From positions 1 through 61,108 of the forward strand of contig NZ_JACHNX010000019.1 of NCBI RefSeq assembly GCF_014199595.1: a stretch of 61,108 nt of DNA, written 5' to 3'. The position numbers were made by a program, and so were the translations under genes. Under the pieces are notes generated by a model that did not search any database, was not told the DNA's origin, and was given only the letters and a program-made list of their open reading frames with translations. Position 1 is the first letter of the stretch. Each line of letters opens with the position of its first letter. Positions 7,422 to 16,991 of the stretch are shown in pieces. The DNA is from Sphingomonas yabuuchiae (lineage in GTDB: Bacteria; Pseudomonadota; Alphaproteobacteria; Sphingomonadales; Sphingomonadaceae).

Positions 7422-10303
7422 CCGTGACCCGCCGCACCCTGCTCGTCAGCGGGCTGGCCGCGCCCGCGCTGGGCACGCCCGCCCTGGCGGCGAACACCCG
7501 GCTCGACCTCGACAGCGGCGATGCGCCCGCGCCCTTCGACGCGATGCCCGAACCGCCATTCGTTTCCGACCCGGGGCTGCTCCGGCTCGATAGCGGCTGG
7601 CTGTTCCACAAGGGCGACATCGCGGTGCCGCCGATCCTGGGGCATGAGGAAAGCTACCAGAATGCCAAGGCCGGGATCGCGCAGGGGGCGGCGGCGGTCA
7701 GCTATGACGATAGCGACTGGCGCAGCGTCGAACTGCCGCATGACTGGGCGATGGAGGAGGTGGTCGATCCCCAGGCCAATGTCGCGCAAGGATACCGGCG
7801 GCGCGGGATCGGCTGGTATCGTCGCACGCTGAAACTGCCCAGCGAATGGCGCGGCCGCTATCTGGAGGTGCAACTGGGCGCGGCGGCAACCAATGCCAGG
7901 GTCTGGTTCAACGGTGTGCTCGTGGCGCACAGCTTCAGCGGCTATACCGCGATCCTGATCGATATCACCCCCTATGCCCGGTTCGGCGAGGAGGTGAACA
8001 CGCTGGCCGTCCGCGTCGATGCCGAGACGATGGAGGGCTGGTGGTATGAGGGCGCGGGGCTCTATCGCCACAATTGGCTGGCGGTGCGCGACGGGGTGAG
8101 CATCGTCACCGATGGCCTGCACGCCGATCCGCGTCGCGAGGGTACGGGCTGGACGGTGCCGGTCGCGCTGACCGTCTCCAACATCCAGAAGACGGCGGCG
8201 ACCGTGCGAGCCGAGGCAGTGCTGATCGACCCGGCGGGCCGGACCATCGGCCGGGCGGAGACGGACGTGACCGTCGATCCGCTCAAGACCGCCGAGGCGA
8301 AGGTTACGATCCCGGTTACATCGCCGCGACTCTGGTCGGTCGACCAGCCGACGCTCTACCGGGTGGAGACGCGGCTGCTGCGCGACGGCAAGCCCATCGA
8401 CGCTCGTGCCACCCGGATCGGTTTTCGCGAGATCCGCTTCGATGCAGGCACCGGTTTTTATCTCAACGGCGTGGCGACGAAGATCAAGGGCGTCTGCGTC
8501 CATCAGGACCATGCCGGGGTCGGCGTCGCCATGCCCGATGCGATGTGGGAGTGGCGCATCCGGCGGCTGAAGGCGATGGGCTGCAACGCGCTGCGCTGCT
8601 CGCACCATGCGCCCGCGCCCGAACTGCTCGATGCCTGCGACCGGCTGGGGATGCTGGTCATGGACGAGAACCGCAACTTCAACCCCAGCCCCGACTATCT
8701 GCGCCAGCTGGAGTGGCTGGTCCGCCGCGACCGCAATCACCCGAGCGTCTTCCTCTGGTCGGTCTTCAACGAGGAGCCGATGCAGGGCACCGAGCAGGGC
8801 TATGAGATGGTCCGCCGCATGGCAGAGGCGGTGAAGCAACTCGACACCTCACGCCCCGTCACGGCGGCGATGAACGACGGGATGTTTTCGCCGCTCAACG
8901 TGTCGGATGCGGTGGATGTGATGGGCTTCAACTACCAGCATCGCCGCTATGACAGCTTCCATGCGGCGCATCCGACCAAGCCGATGACCAGTTCGGAGGA
9001 TACCAGCGCCTTCATGACTCGCGGTGTGTGGAAGACCGACATGGCCGCGCATGAAGTCAGTTCCTACGACACCGACGCTGCCGAATGGGGCCTGACCCAT
9101 CACGAAAGCTGGCGGATGATCGACACGCGGCCCTTCGTCGCGGGGACGTTCGTGTGGACCGGTTTCGACTATCATGGCGAGCCGACGCCGTTCGAATGGC
9201 CGACGACCAGCAGCGTGTTCGGCATCATGGATCTGTGCGGTTTCGCCAAGATGGCCTTCCATCTGCGCCGCGCACAATGGGTGGACGATGCGCCCGCCCT
9301 CGCCATCGCGCCGCACTGGACCTGGCCGGGGCGCGAGGGGCAGGCGATCCGGGTGCTGGCGCTGACCAATGCCGAGACGGTCGAGTTGCGCCTGAACGGA
9401 AAGAGCTTAGCCACGAAGACGGTTGACCGGCTGGCGATGCCCGAATGGCAGGTGCCCTATAGCCCCGGACGGCTTGAGGCGGTCGGCTACCGCGCCGGGC
9501 GGGAGGTGTCGCGCACGGCCGTCGAAACGGCGGGGCAGCCGGTCGCGTTGAGGCTGGTCGCGGATCGTGGCGGGATGCTGGGCACGGGCAGCGACGTCCA
9601 GCCCTTCACCGTGATGGCGGTCGATGCGCGCGGGCGGGTGGTGCCGGATGCGGACGCAGCGGTGAGCTTCCGGGTGACGCGGGGTGTGGTGATCGGGGTC
9701 GGCAATGGCGATCCCAATGATCATGACTCGGAAGTCGTGCCCGCGCGTCGCCTGTTCCACGGGCTGGCCCAGGCGCTGGTCCGGGCCGAGGCGGGGGCGG
9801 GGACGCTGACGGTCGAGGCGACCGCGCCGGGCTTGAAACCAGCGCGGGCCACGGTGCGGGTGATTGCCGCCGAGCCTCTGCCCGCACTGCCTGCGACGCG
9901 CCCCGTCGCGATGCTGACCGACTGGAAGCGGAGCGACTTCACCGCGACCCGGCCCGATCCGTTGCGACGTTATGCGGGCAACGACATGAACAGCCTGGTC
10001 TATGCACGGCCCGGACGGCTGGAGGGGCCGGGCGAGGGCGTTTGGTCGACTTATCGCACCAGCTTCAAGCCGCGCCGCCGGGTCGCGGAGCAGGGTGGCG
10101 CGGTGGTCTTCGCCGAGGTCGTCGGGCGGGCCGAGGTCTGGGTCGATGGGGTGAAGCGGGCGGAGAAGACGGACTTTGGGGCTGCGCCGCTGGTGGTGCC
10201 GTTCCCGGCCGGGGCGGGCGAGCGGCAGGTCGTGCTGGTCGTGGAGGCGGCGCCCGGCAAGGCTTCGGGCCTGGGGCGGACGATTTCGGTTCGGGAGAGG
10301 TGA
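7418..10303 (+). CDS. Tat-exported beta-galactosidase-like GH2 enzyme
   Basis: Retaining glycoside hydrolase of family 2 (961 aa from the ATG that overlaps the GH115 stop). Residues 1-25 form a Tat-type leader ('TRRTLLVSGL'). Order: jelly-roll sugar-binding domain (about 60-230), immunoglobulin-like domain (230-340), catalytic TIM barrel (340-640), C-terminal DUF4982-like and further beta domains. The acid/base Glu452 is in 'WSVFNEEP' and the probable nucleophile Glu527 is in 'MTSSEDTSAF'. The family is mostly beta-galactosidase, but beta-glucuronidase and beta-mannosidase also occur in GH2, so the sugar is a best guess. Translational coupling to GH115 suggests sequential action on the same side chain. 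Confidence 0.85.
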   Translation: MTVTRRTLLVSGLAAPALGTPALAANTRLDLDSGDAPAPFDAMPEPPFVSDPGLLRLDSGWLFHKGDIAVPPILGHEESYQNAKAGIAQGAAAVSYDDSDWRSVELPHDWAMEEVVDPQANVAQGYRRRGIGWYRRTLKLPSEWRGRYLEVQLGAAATNARVWFNGVLVAHSFSGYTAILIDITPYARFGEEVNTLAVRVDAETMEGWWYEGAGLYRHNWLAVRDGVSIVTDGLHADPRREGTGWTVPVALTVSNIQKTAATVRAEAVLIDPAGRTIGRAETDVTVDPLKTAEAKVTIPVTSPRLWSVDQPTLYRVETRLLRDGKPIDARATRIGFREIRFDAGTGFYLNGVATKIKGVCVHQDHAGVGVAMPDAMWEWRIRRLKAMGCNALRCSHHAPAPELLDACDRLGMLVMDENRNFNPSPDYLRQLEWLVRRDRNHPSVFLWSVFNEEPMQGTEQGYEMVRRMAEAVKQLDTSRPVTAAMNDGMFSPLNVSDAVDVMGFNYQHRRYDSFHAAHPTKPMTSSEDTSAFMTRGVWKTDMAAHEVSSYDTDAAEWGLTHHESWRMIDTRPFVAGTFVWTGFDYHGEPTPFEWPTTSSVFGIMDLCGFAKMAFHLRRAQWVDDAPALAIAPHWTWPGREGQAIRVLALTNAETVELRLNGKSLATKTVDRLAMPEWQVPYSPGRLEAVGYRAGREVSRTAVETAGQPVALRLVADRGGMLGTGSDVQPFTVMAVDARGRVVPDADAAVSFRVTRGVVIGVGNGDPNDHDSEVVPARRLFHGLAQALVRAEAGAGTLTVEATAPGLKPARATVRVIAAEPLPALPATRPVAMLTDWKRSDFTATRPDPLRRYAGNDMNSLVYARPGRLEGPGEGVWSTYRTSFKPRRRVAEQGGAVVFAEVVGRAEVWVDGVKRAEKTDFGAAPLVVPFPAGAGERQVVLVVEAAPGKASGLGRTISVRER

Positions 10304-10311
10304 CCCGTGCG

Positions 10312-10372
10312 CTTCGACTTCGCTCAGGTTGAACGGTATGCGGACCTCCGTTCAGCCTGAGCGAAGTCGAAG
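10312..10372. repeat. Long hairpin between convergent GH2 and acetyltransferase genes
   Basis: A 17-base arm beginning CTTCGACTTCGCTCAGG (10312-10328) is matched exactly by its reverse complement at 10356-10372. The inner bases TTGAACGG/CCGTTCAG extend it to 25 bp with one mismatch around an 11-base loop. It lies between two convergent stop codons and probably serves both as a bidirectional terminator. From memory this sequence is frequent in sphingomonad intergenic regions. Confidence 0.8.
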
Positions 10373-10380
10373 GCCAAGGG

Positions 10381-11505
10381 TCAAACCTTCAAGATAATCC
10401 CCTTGCGATCCAGCACCCACCCGAACCCGCAGCAGATCAGCGTATAGGCCAACGCGCAAAGCAGCGAACCCACCGGCCCTGGCGCGACCGGCTGGAACGC
10501 GTTGAGGCCGACCCAGGTATAGAGCCCCTCGCCATCGACATGGATCAGCTCCAGCACGACGACGAGCAGCTCGGAGAACAGATAGATGGCGAGCGGATTG
10601 CGACCCAGCATCTGGAGGAAGGACCGCCCGACCTTCACGCCGCGTATCTCGACCAGCCACAGCACCGCGCCCAGCAGGATCAGGTCGATGCCGACGGTCA
10701 GCGCGACAAACGAGCCGGTCCACATTTTCTTGCCGATCGGCAGCATCGGCGACAGCAGCAGCGCCACGACGACCAGCCCGGCCCCGATCGCCGCCAGCCG
10801 CCCGACGGTCGCCGCGTGCTTGCCCCAACGCTGGATGGCCAGCCCTGTCAGATAGCCCGCGATGACATTGGCGGTGGCGGGCAGGGTGCCGAGCAGTCCC
10901 TCGGGATCGAAGCCGTGATCCTTCTTGTAAAGATGTTCCGGTCCGATCAGCCACAGGTCGAACAGCGTGCCCGCATTCTTATACCGCCCGAACGCCTCGC
11001 CCGCCGGGCTGAGGCCGACCAGGATCGCCCAGTGCGCGACGACCAGACCGATCGCGACCATCACCAACTGGCTGGGCTTCAGATAGCGCGCGCACAGCGC
11101 CCCCAGCAGATAGCAGAGCGCAATGCGTTGCAGCACGCCGGTCAGCCTTGTGTCGGCAAAGGGCTTGGCGACCCAGCTGCCGTCCGGCTGGTGGGTGACG
11201 AAGGGGAACCAGTACATCAGCACGCCGAGCAGGAAGATCAGGGCGGCCCGTTTGAACACCCGGCGCAGGAAGACATGTTCGGGCATCGGCCGGGTCAGCG
11301 CGAAGCTCATCGCATTGCCGACCGCGAACAGGAAGCTGGGATAGATCAGGTCCGCCAGCGTGAAGCCGAACCACGGCGCGTGCTGCAACTGGGTAAAGGC
11401 CCCGCCCGCGCCCGCCGTGTTGACCACGATCATCAGGAAGATGGTCGCGCCCCGGAACATGTCGAGCGAGGCGAAGCGCTCGGGTCTGGCGGTCATGGTC
11501 GTCAC
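10381..11505 (-). CDS. DUF5009/HGSNAT-like transmembrane acetyltransferase
   Basis: Integral membrane protein (374 aa, about 10 hydrophobic segments) of the DUF5009 family, related to lysosomal heparan-alpha-glucosaminide N-acetyltransferase (HGSNAT). The N-terminal 'FASLDMFRGATIFLMIVVN' and the segment 'HAPWFGFTLADLIYPSF' match the region of the human enzyme that carries its active-site histidine, aligned here by eye to His42. Family members transfer acetyl from cytosolic acetyl-CoA to a sugar on the far side of the membrane. GTG at 11505 is chosen: it overlaps the GH89 stop by four bases (GTGA) and has GGAG eight bases upstream; ATG at 11496 is the alternative. The overlap with a NAGLU homologue repeats the partnership of the two lysosomal enzymes. 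Confidence 0.85.
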   Translation of the reverse strand: MTTMTARPERFASLDMFRGATIFLMIVVNTAGAGGAFTQLQHAPWFGFTLADLIYPSFLFAVGNAMSFALTRPMPEHVFLRRVFKRAALIFLLGVLMYWFPFVTHQPDGSWVAKPFADTRLTGVLQRIALCYLLGALCARYLKPSQLVMVAIGLVVAHWAILVGLSPAGEAFGRYKNAGTLFDLWLIGPEHLYKKDHGFDPEGLLGTLPATANVIAGYLTGLAIQRWGKHAATVGRLAAIGAGLVVVALLLSPMLPIGKKMWTGSFVALTVGIDLILLGAVLWLVEIRGVKVGRSFLQMLGRNPLAIYLFSELLVVVLELIHVDGEGLYTWVGLNAFQPVAPGPVGSLLCALAYTLICCGFGWVLDRKGIILKV

Positions 11506-13796
11506 CGGGCGGTCTCCGTCATCAAGGCGCGGGCCTCTGCCACCGGATCGGCGGGGGCGCTGGCCTCGTAGGGGCGGGGATCGGCGACCCAGGCCTTTTC
11601 CCAATCGAGCAACCTGGCCGTGAACGCGGCATCGTCGACCGGCCGCTTGGCGAGCGCGGCAGCGCGCGCCTCGGCCAGATAACGGGTCCAGCGCGGCAGG
11701 TAATAATCGGCATACATGCCCGCCCAGGCCTTGGACGCATAATCGCCCAGATGGCCGCGGCCGCCCCAGACCGTCACCTGCGCCTTGGCATTCTGTTCGT
11801 AGGCGGTCTTCTCGGCGGGCGTATCGCCATAGGCCCGCGCATCGGCGATCCAGCTGGCGAGGCTTTCCTGCTGTCCGCCGATCAGATGGTCGATGGCAAG
11901 GGCCAGCGCCTTGACCCGCGCCGTCTCTCGGTCGCCGGTCGTGACATCGCCCTTCTGATAGGCGGCGACGGCGGCCTTCACGCTGTCGTCCAGCGACAGG
12001 CTGGCGGCGTGGCGGGTCAGGTCGACCAGATCATAGCGGTAGAGCGGGCTTGCACCATAGGCAGGCGCGAGCTTGAGCATCGCCGCGATCCCGGCGCGCA
12101 GCTTGGCGCGGTCGCCCGGTTCGACGGGATAGGTCGGCGCATCGGCGGCGGGGCGCTTGAAGAAGAGATAGGCGCCCGCCCGCTCGTTCCACCAGCGCGG
12201 CGTCCAGTAGCGCACGTCATAGGCACCCGCGACGACGTCCTGCCATGCCGCCGTCATCGCCGGATCGCTCCGGCCATAGCGCGCGGCGGTATAGCGGCTC
12301 AGCCAGGGCCCCAGACCCATGTCGCCGCCCGGCCAGGCCACGTCATAGGCATAGTCGTAGATCAGGCTGTTGCTGTGCAGTCCTTCGGGGAACATGCCGA
12401 AGCCGCGCACATTCCCGCGCCCCTTGTCGGCGAACATCGCCGCCACGTCGCGGCGATAGAAGTCGGGCGCGCCATAGACCGGGTTGCTGCCGCCATAATT
12501 ATGGACATAGCCGTAAACCCAGTTCTTGCCGTCGAAGCCGTTGGTGGTCTTCCAGATGCCCGGATAGCGGTCGTTGCCGATGTCGAGGATCAGCATCTTC
12601 TCATCCGGCACGTCGCGCAGGAAGGCGGCGATGGCGTCGGGCGTCCAGAATTTCTTGTCCGCCCCGAACAGCCAGCCCTGCATCACCCAGGTCGCCCCCG
12701 GCGCGGCGGCGGCGATCGCGGCGTAGAGCCGCTGGCCATAGGCCGCCAGCCGGGCGTCGCGGACTTCGCGGGGCAGGGCGGCCGCCTTGGTCGCCGCGTC
12801 CAGTGCAGGCGTGTTGGCCGTCGCGTCACCATAAGCGGCGTTCGCGGTGTCGCTGCCATCCTCGGCGATGGGCGGCACCATCTCGTTGAAGGCGTCGGCG
12901 AGATAATACTGCCCCGGCCCGTATTCGGCGGTGTAGAGTTGCAGGAAACGCTTGGCGAGCGGGGCGAACAGCGGATCGGAAGGGTCGAGCCAATAGGTGC
13001 CCTCGAACCCCTCCCAGGATCGCATCTTGTAGATCCGCGCCTTGGGATGCGCCTCGGCAAAGGCCTTGGGCACATACCCGGCAAAGGCGGGCAGGATCGG
13101 CGTCATGCCCAAATCGCGCATGCGGGTCAGGATACGCTTTTGCAACGCGTGCTTCTTGTCGATCCACCCGGTGGGCAGGCGCGCGCGATAGCCCTCTATA
13201 TTGCCCATGCGTTGCCACGGCAGAAAGGCGGGGCCGGAGAAATGCTGCGCCAGTTGCGCCTCGCTCAACCCCTGTTCGCGCCATAGCTGGCGCCAGACAT
13301 AATCCTGCCCCTCCATGGCCAGCGGCATGTCGACGCCGTGCACCGCCATCGCGTCGATCTCGCGCTCCCAGCGAGCCCAGTTCCACCACGGCGTCGTATA
13401 GCCATAGGTGCAGGTATTCAGATAGGCGCGGATGTTGAAGGGCGAGGATACCCAGCCGCTGTCGCCGGGCGTCAGGCGGGTCATCGGACCGACGCGATCG
13501 CCCTCCCAACTGACCGACAGCCGCCCTTGCGCATTCAGCATCGCCGCCGCCCCGCGCACCGCCGCGACGGGCGAGGAGGCCTCAACCTTCAGCCGGTCAT
13601 GATCCACCCGGACCCGGTAGCGGGGTGCGGTCGAAGGCTGGATCGCCACCGAAACCTGCCGCTCCGGGACGCCCAGCCGCCGGAGCGCGGCGCGGGCGGC
13701 CTGTCCGCCGTCGCTTTGGGCATGGGCCGCCGAGGTGGTGACGAACAGGGTGCCGATCAGGCCGAGCGCGGGGAATAAGGTCTTCACGGGCGGCAT
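11502..13796 (-). CDS. Exported alpha-N-acetylglucosaminidase, GH89 (NAGLU family)
   Basis: A 764-aa homologue of human NAGLU, hydrolysing terminal alpha-linked N-acetylglucosamine. A signal peptide ends around residue 24 ('TTSAAHAQ'). Family motifs are strong: 'WWNWARWEREIDAMAVHGVD', 'GPAFLPWQRMGNIEGY', 'MTPILPAFAGYVPKAF' and 'DAFNEMVPP', whose Glu305 matches the catalytic Glu of 'FNEM'. At the place of the second human catalytic Glu ('LFAES') this protein reads 'LDIGNDRYPG', giving Asp409 by my alignment. An ATG at 13796 precedes the signal peptide. The gene is first in a two-gene unit with the acetyltransferase and lies downstream of a TBDR on the same strand. Confidence 0.92.
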   Translation of the reverse strand: MPPVKTLFPALGLIGTLFVTTSAAHAQSDGGQAARAALRRLGVPERQVSVAIQPSTAPRYRVRVDHDRLKVEASSPVAAVRGAAAMLNAQGRLSVSWEGDRVGPMTRLTPGDSGWVSSPFNIRAYLNTCTYGYTTPWWNWARWEREIDAMAVHGVDMPLAMEGQDYVWRQLWREQGLSEAQLAQHFSGPAFLPWQRMGNIEGYRARLPTGWIDKKHALQKRILTRMRDLGMTPILPAFAGYVPKAFAEAHPKARIYKMRSWEGFEGTYWLDPSDPLFAPLAKRFLQLYTAEYGPGQYYLADAFNEMVPPIAEDGSDTANAAYGDATANTPALDAATKAAALPREVRDARLAAYGQRLYAAIAAAAPGATWVMQGWLFGADKKFWTPDAIAAFLRDVPDEKMLILDIGNDRYPGIWKTTNGFDGKNWVYGYVHNYGGSNPVYGAPDFYRRDVAAMFADKGRGNVRGFGMFPEGLHSNSLIYDYAYDVAWPGGDMGLGPWLSRYTAARYGRSDPAMTAAWQDVVAGAYDVRYWTPRWWNERAGAYLFFKRPAADAPTYPVEPGDRAKLRAGIAAMLKLAPAYGASPLYRYDLVDLTRHAASLSLDDSVKAAVAAYQKGDVTTGDRETARVKALALAIDHLIGGQQESLASWIADARAYGDTPAEKTAYEQNAKAQVTVWGGRGHLGDYASKAWAGMYADYYLPRWTRYLAEARAAALAKRPVDDAAFTARLLDWEKAWVADPRPYEASAPADPVAEARALMTETAR

Positions 13797-13813
13797 TGTC
13801 CTCAAGGAAATCC

Positions 13814-13858
13814 CGAAAGGAAAGGGCGAACCGACCGTCCGTCCGGCCCGCCCCCCCC
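13814..13858 (-). terminator. Weak GC-rich hairpin after TBDR gene
   Basis: On the minus strand, GGGCGGGC pairs imperfectly with the GCCC/CGCCC downstream, followed by a pyrimidine tract (CTTTCCTTTC). It sits between the TBDR stop and the GH89 start. It could attenuate rather than fully separate the two genes. Confidence 0.35.
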
Positions 13859-13869
13859 ACTCGGGTAGA

Positions 13870-16599
13870 TCAGAACCGCGTCGACACCGACAGGTAGAAG
13901 GAGCGGCCATAGAAGCTCGTCTCCTGCCAGATCGCGGGATTGTTGTTGTAATAGGCCTGTTCGCGGCTGTTGTTCAGGTTGATGATCCCGGCCGCGAAGC
14001 TGAGCGTCTCGTTCGGGGTATAGCCTGCGCTCAGGTCGAACTGGGTGCGGCCGCGCACCGTATGCCCCTCGGTCGCGAAGAAGCTGTCCGCGCCGTTCTG
14101 GACATAGGAGCTGCGGTAATTGGCCGACAGGCGCAGGCTGAAGTGGCGGTTTTCCCAATAGGGCGTGATGTTGACCGTGTCCTTCGACAGGTTGCGCACG
14201 GTAAAGCCGGTGCCGATCGCCACCTGCGTCGGGATGACGCGGGTGTAATTGGCCATGAAGCCGAAGCCGTCGACCGGCAGGATGCGGTCGAGCGACTGGT
14301 TCCAGCTGAACTCGACGCCCCGGATGCGGATGATGCGCGGGTCGTTCGACGTCTGGGTGACGTTGTAGATATTGCCCGAACTATCGACGCAATCGCCGCT
14401 CGACGCGCGGCTCAGCGTCGTGCCCCGGAACGAGGCCGGGCAGACCAGCGACGAGAAGGTGCCGTTCTTCACCCATTTGTAGAAGCCGTTGACCGAGATC
14501 GCACTGGCCGCGCCATAATACCATTCCGCACCCAGATCGATCTGATCGGCGGTCAGCGGCTTCAGGCCCGCCTGGCCCAGATCGACGGTGACGGTGTTGG
14601 TCCCGGCGGGGAAGGTGTTCGCCACCGACGAGGTCGTCTGCGCCATCGAGGTATTGGCGTCCAGGATCGGGCGGACCAGCACCTTGGCGGCGGCGAAACG
14701 CAGTTGCAGCCTGGAGGTCGGCTCCAGCACCAGGTTCAGGCTGGGCAGGACGTTCTGATAGTCCTGGCGCGACGTGTAATCGCCGATCTTGTTGGTGACG
14801 TTGGTATAGGATCCGGTGCGCGGGGCGGTGATATTGCCCTTCACCACCTGCAACGTATGCTCGTACCGCACGCCGACATTGCCGCGCAGCGGCGCGTCGA
14901 ACAGCGTCGTGTCGATATTGGCCATCGCATAGACCGCCGGGATATAGCGATCGACGGTATAGCTGGATTCCGGCGCGGGCAGGTCCGGCACGCTGATCCC
15001 GGCCCCGGCCAGCGCCTGGCTGTACGCGCCGATATCGGGGGCGATCCAACTGGTCGGGATGCTGCCCATGCCGTTCAGGAAGCCGCCGACCGGATAGCTG
15101 CTGCTCGACAGCGCCGGGAAGACGGTGGCGGTGGCGCCGGGGCGGTTGGCCAGCGAGGCAAGGTCGTGGCGGCCGACATCGCGCACGAAGCTCTCATGCC
15201 GATATTTCGCGCCGACCGCGAATTGCGAGATCGGGCCCAGCGACACGTCCTTGGTCACGTCGCCCTGTCCGGAGATTTCCTTACCCGTCGTCCGGCGGGT
15301 CGCGCCGACCGGAAACTCGTTCCGCACCAGCGTGGAGCGGTTGTAGAGCGCCGGGTCGGTCAGATTGGCCGCCACGCTGTATTTGACGTTGAACGGATCG
15401 GTGATGTCCAGCGTCGCCGAGGGGATGGTGACGCCCAGGATCGCGGCATCCTCGCGCGAATAGGCGTGGCCGCGCGTGTAGTTGCCGACCGCGCGCGCCG
15501 TCCAGCCGTCCTCTCCCCGCCACTTGGCGCTGAGCGTATAGCCCTGGCTCGACAGCTTGCGGGTTTCCTCCTGGCGGTTGTTCTCCAGCGTGAAGTTGGT
15601 CGCGGTCGTGACCATGGAAGCGCCGTTCGCCACGCTGACCGGAGTCAGGCGCGCGGTGTTGAACAGAAAGACCTGCTGGTTGACGTCGTAATGCGTATCG
15701 TCGCGCGCATAGATGGCGTTGGCGTCGATCTCCCACTGATCGTTGGGCCGCCACTGCACGCCGCCGCTGCCCATGATCTGGTCGATCGAGCGGTCGATCC
15801 GGCGATAGCGCGGTCGGCGCGGCACGGCGATCGTTGCGCCGTTCACATTCTGCGTCGCCCAGCGGTCCTGGAACAGATAGTCGGCGCGATCCTTCAGCTT
15901 CTGATAGCCCAGGTTCAGATAGACGCCGAGCGTCCCGCCCGCGAGCTGATCGACATAGCTGGCGCCGAATTTGGGCGTGATCGCGCGGCCCGCATATTCG
16001 GAATTCTGCGCCTTGGCCGACAGCACGACTTTCCGCGTCTTGTAATCCAGCGGCTTCAGCGTGTTGATGTTGACCGTGCCGGACAGGCCGCCACTGTCCA
16101 TGTCGGCGGTCGGCGACTTGATGACCTGCACCGCATTGGCCAGCTCGGTCTGGATGATGTCGTAGCGGAAGCCGTCGGTGAAGTCGGCGCTCTTGAAGGT
16201 CTGGCCGTTGATCGTGGTCAGGGCGTATTGCGGACCCAGGCCCCGGATGCTGATCGTCGCACCGCGCCCGTTGATGTTCTGCATCTGGACGCCCGAGATG
16301 CGCTGGATCGATTCGGTGATGTTCTGCGCCGGGAACTTGCCGATATCTTCGGCCGAGATGCCGTCGCTGACCCGGATGTCCTTGCGCTTGGTGGCGAGGG
16401 CCGAGGCGATGCTCTGGCGATAGCCGGTGACGGTGATCTCGTTCTGGCCGTCCTCGGCCGCCGCCTGGGCCGTGTCGGCGGTGGGTGTGGTCTGTGCCAG
16501 TGCGGGCGCGGCTCCCGCGACCGCCACCAGCCAGGCCGTGCCATGAAGCAGGCCCGTGCGCGTCGGGCGTCGTTTCTCATTTGGTTGCGATACAGTCAT
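13870..16599 (-). CDS. TonB-dependent outer-membrane receptor (PUL copy 1)
   Basis: A 909-aa TBDR: signal peptide (cleavage after 'APALAQ', about residue 36), plug domain with 'NEITVTGYRQSIASAL', 'NITESIQRISGVQM' and 'TISIRGLGPQYALTTINGQ', then a 22-strand barrel ending in a C-terminal Phe ('YLSVSTRF'). It would import large solutes with TonB-ExbBD energy. It is a clear paralogue of the TBDR directly upstream (17078-19864), nearly identical through the plug and divergent in the barrel, so the two probably take different products of the same glycan. The start at 16599 has a GGGGGGAAG ribosome site. It lies before the GH89 gene on the same strand. No STN domain is present, so it does not signal to a sigma factor. 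Confidence 0.93.
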   Translation of the reverse strand: MTVSQPNEKRRPTRTGLLHGTAWLVAVAGAAPALAQTTPTADTAQAAAEDGQNEITVTGYRQSIASALATKRKDIRVSDGISAEDIGKFPAQNITESIQRISGVQMQNINGRGATISIRGLGPQYALTTINGQTFKSADFTDGFRYDIIQTELANAVQVIKSPTADMDSGGLSGTVNINTLKPLDYKTRKVVLSAKAQNSEYAGRAITPKFGASYVDQLAGGTLGVYLNLGYQKLKDRADYLFQDRWATQNVNGATIAVPRRPRYRRIDRSIDQIMGSGGVQWRPNDQWEIDANAIYARDDTHYDVNQQVFLFNTARLTPVSVANGASMVTTATNFTLENNRQEETRKLSSQGYTLSAKWRGEDGWTARAVGNYTRGHAYSREDAAILGVTIPSATLDITDPFNVKYSVAANLTDPALYNRSTLVRNEFPVGATRRTTGKEISGQGDVTKDVSLGPISQFAVGAKYRHESFVRDVGRHDLASLANRPGATATVFPALSSSSYPVGGFLNGMGSIPTSWIAPDIGAYSQALAGAGISVPDLPAPESSYTVDRYIPAVYAMANIDTTLFDAPLRGNVGVRYEHTLQVVKGNITAPRTGSYTNVTNKIGDYTSRQDYQNVLPSLNLVLEPTSRLQLRFAAAKVLVRPILDANTSMAQTTSSVANTFPAGTNTVTVDLGQAGLKPLTADQIDLGAEWYYGAASAISVNGFYKWVKNGTFSSLVCPASFRGTTLSRASSGDCVDSSGNIYNVTQTSNDPRIIRIRGVEFSWNQSLDRILPVDGFGFMANYTRVIPTQVAIGTGFTVRNLSKDTVNITPYWENRHFSLRLSANYRSSYVQNGADSFFATEGHTVRGRTQFDLSAGYTPNETLSFAAGIINLNNSREQAYYNNNPAIWQETSFYGRSFYLSVSTRF

Positions 16600-16991
16600 G
16601 GTCTTCCCCCCAAGTCGACCGGCCCCCGACATGGCACCGGACGTCGAATCCGATCGGACGATGTCGCCGTCGCGCGGGCAGGGGGGCGCATCGGCCGGGA
16701 CGGCAAAACCGCGCCCGAGCCCGTCGAGCCGGACCCATTGCTTGCGTCGAACCGCGTCACCTTCCACCGATCACCGTCACGACCCCCGCTGCATTTTGCA
16801 GTCGTGGTGGCGCGCGCCGTTGATCGAAAACGTCTTCCTGCTTCGCGATGTTGTTATCTTATGGTCTTATCGGTGACATGGAATGGTCTGACCTGTCAAC
16901 GGTTGCAGCTCGCCGATTGGTCAAAATTATTGCATCTGGGTTGAGGCGGAAAAACTGTTCCAGATCAGCAATATGAGCCTCTTCCGAATGA
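16600..16991 (-). promoter_or_regulatory. Promoter and leader region of TBDR copy 1
   Basis: No gene is seen. The stretch contains the shared 70-bp block (16833-16902), a downstream ATTGGTCAAAATTATT element (16916-16931), and a leader of about 230 bases between the shared block and the start codon. This long leader has no recognised riboswitch. Confidence 0.5.
16833..16902 (-). promoter_or_regulatory. Shared 70-bp promoter/operator block, copy 1
   Basis: Matches 20115-20184 at 64 of 70 positions, including a perfect 33-base core. It includes a TTGACA (16894-16899, reverse strand), AATGGTCTGACC (16882-16893) and a second ATGGTC 22 bases away (16861). A TAAGAT reading on the minus strand near 16857-16862 is the likeliest -10. 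Conservation ahead of two diverged receptors argues for common regulation. Confidence 0.6.

Noticed and set aside
16894..16899. TTGACA as -35 box of TBDR copy 1
   Set aside because: A matching -10 at 16-18 bases is not present; the TAAGAT further down fits better with a different -35, so the exact promoter is left open.
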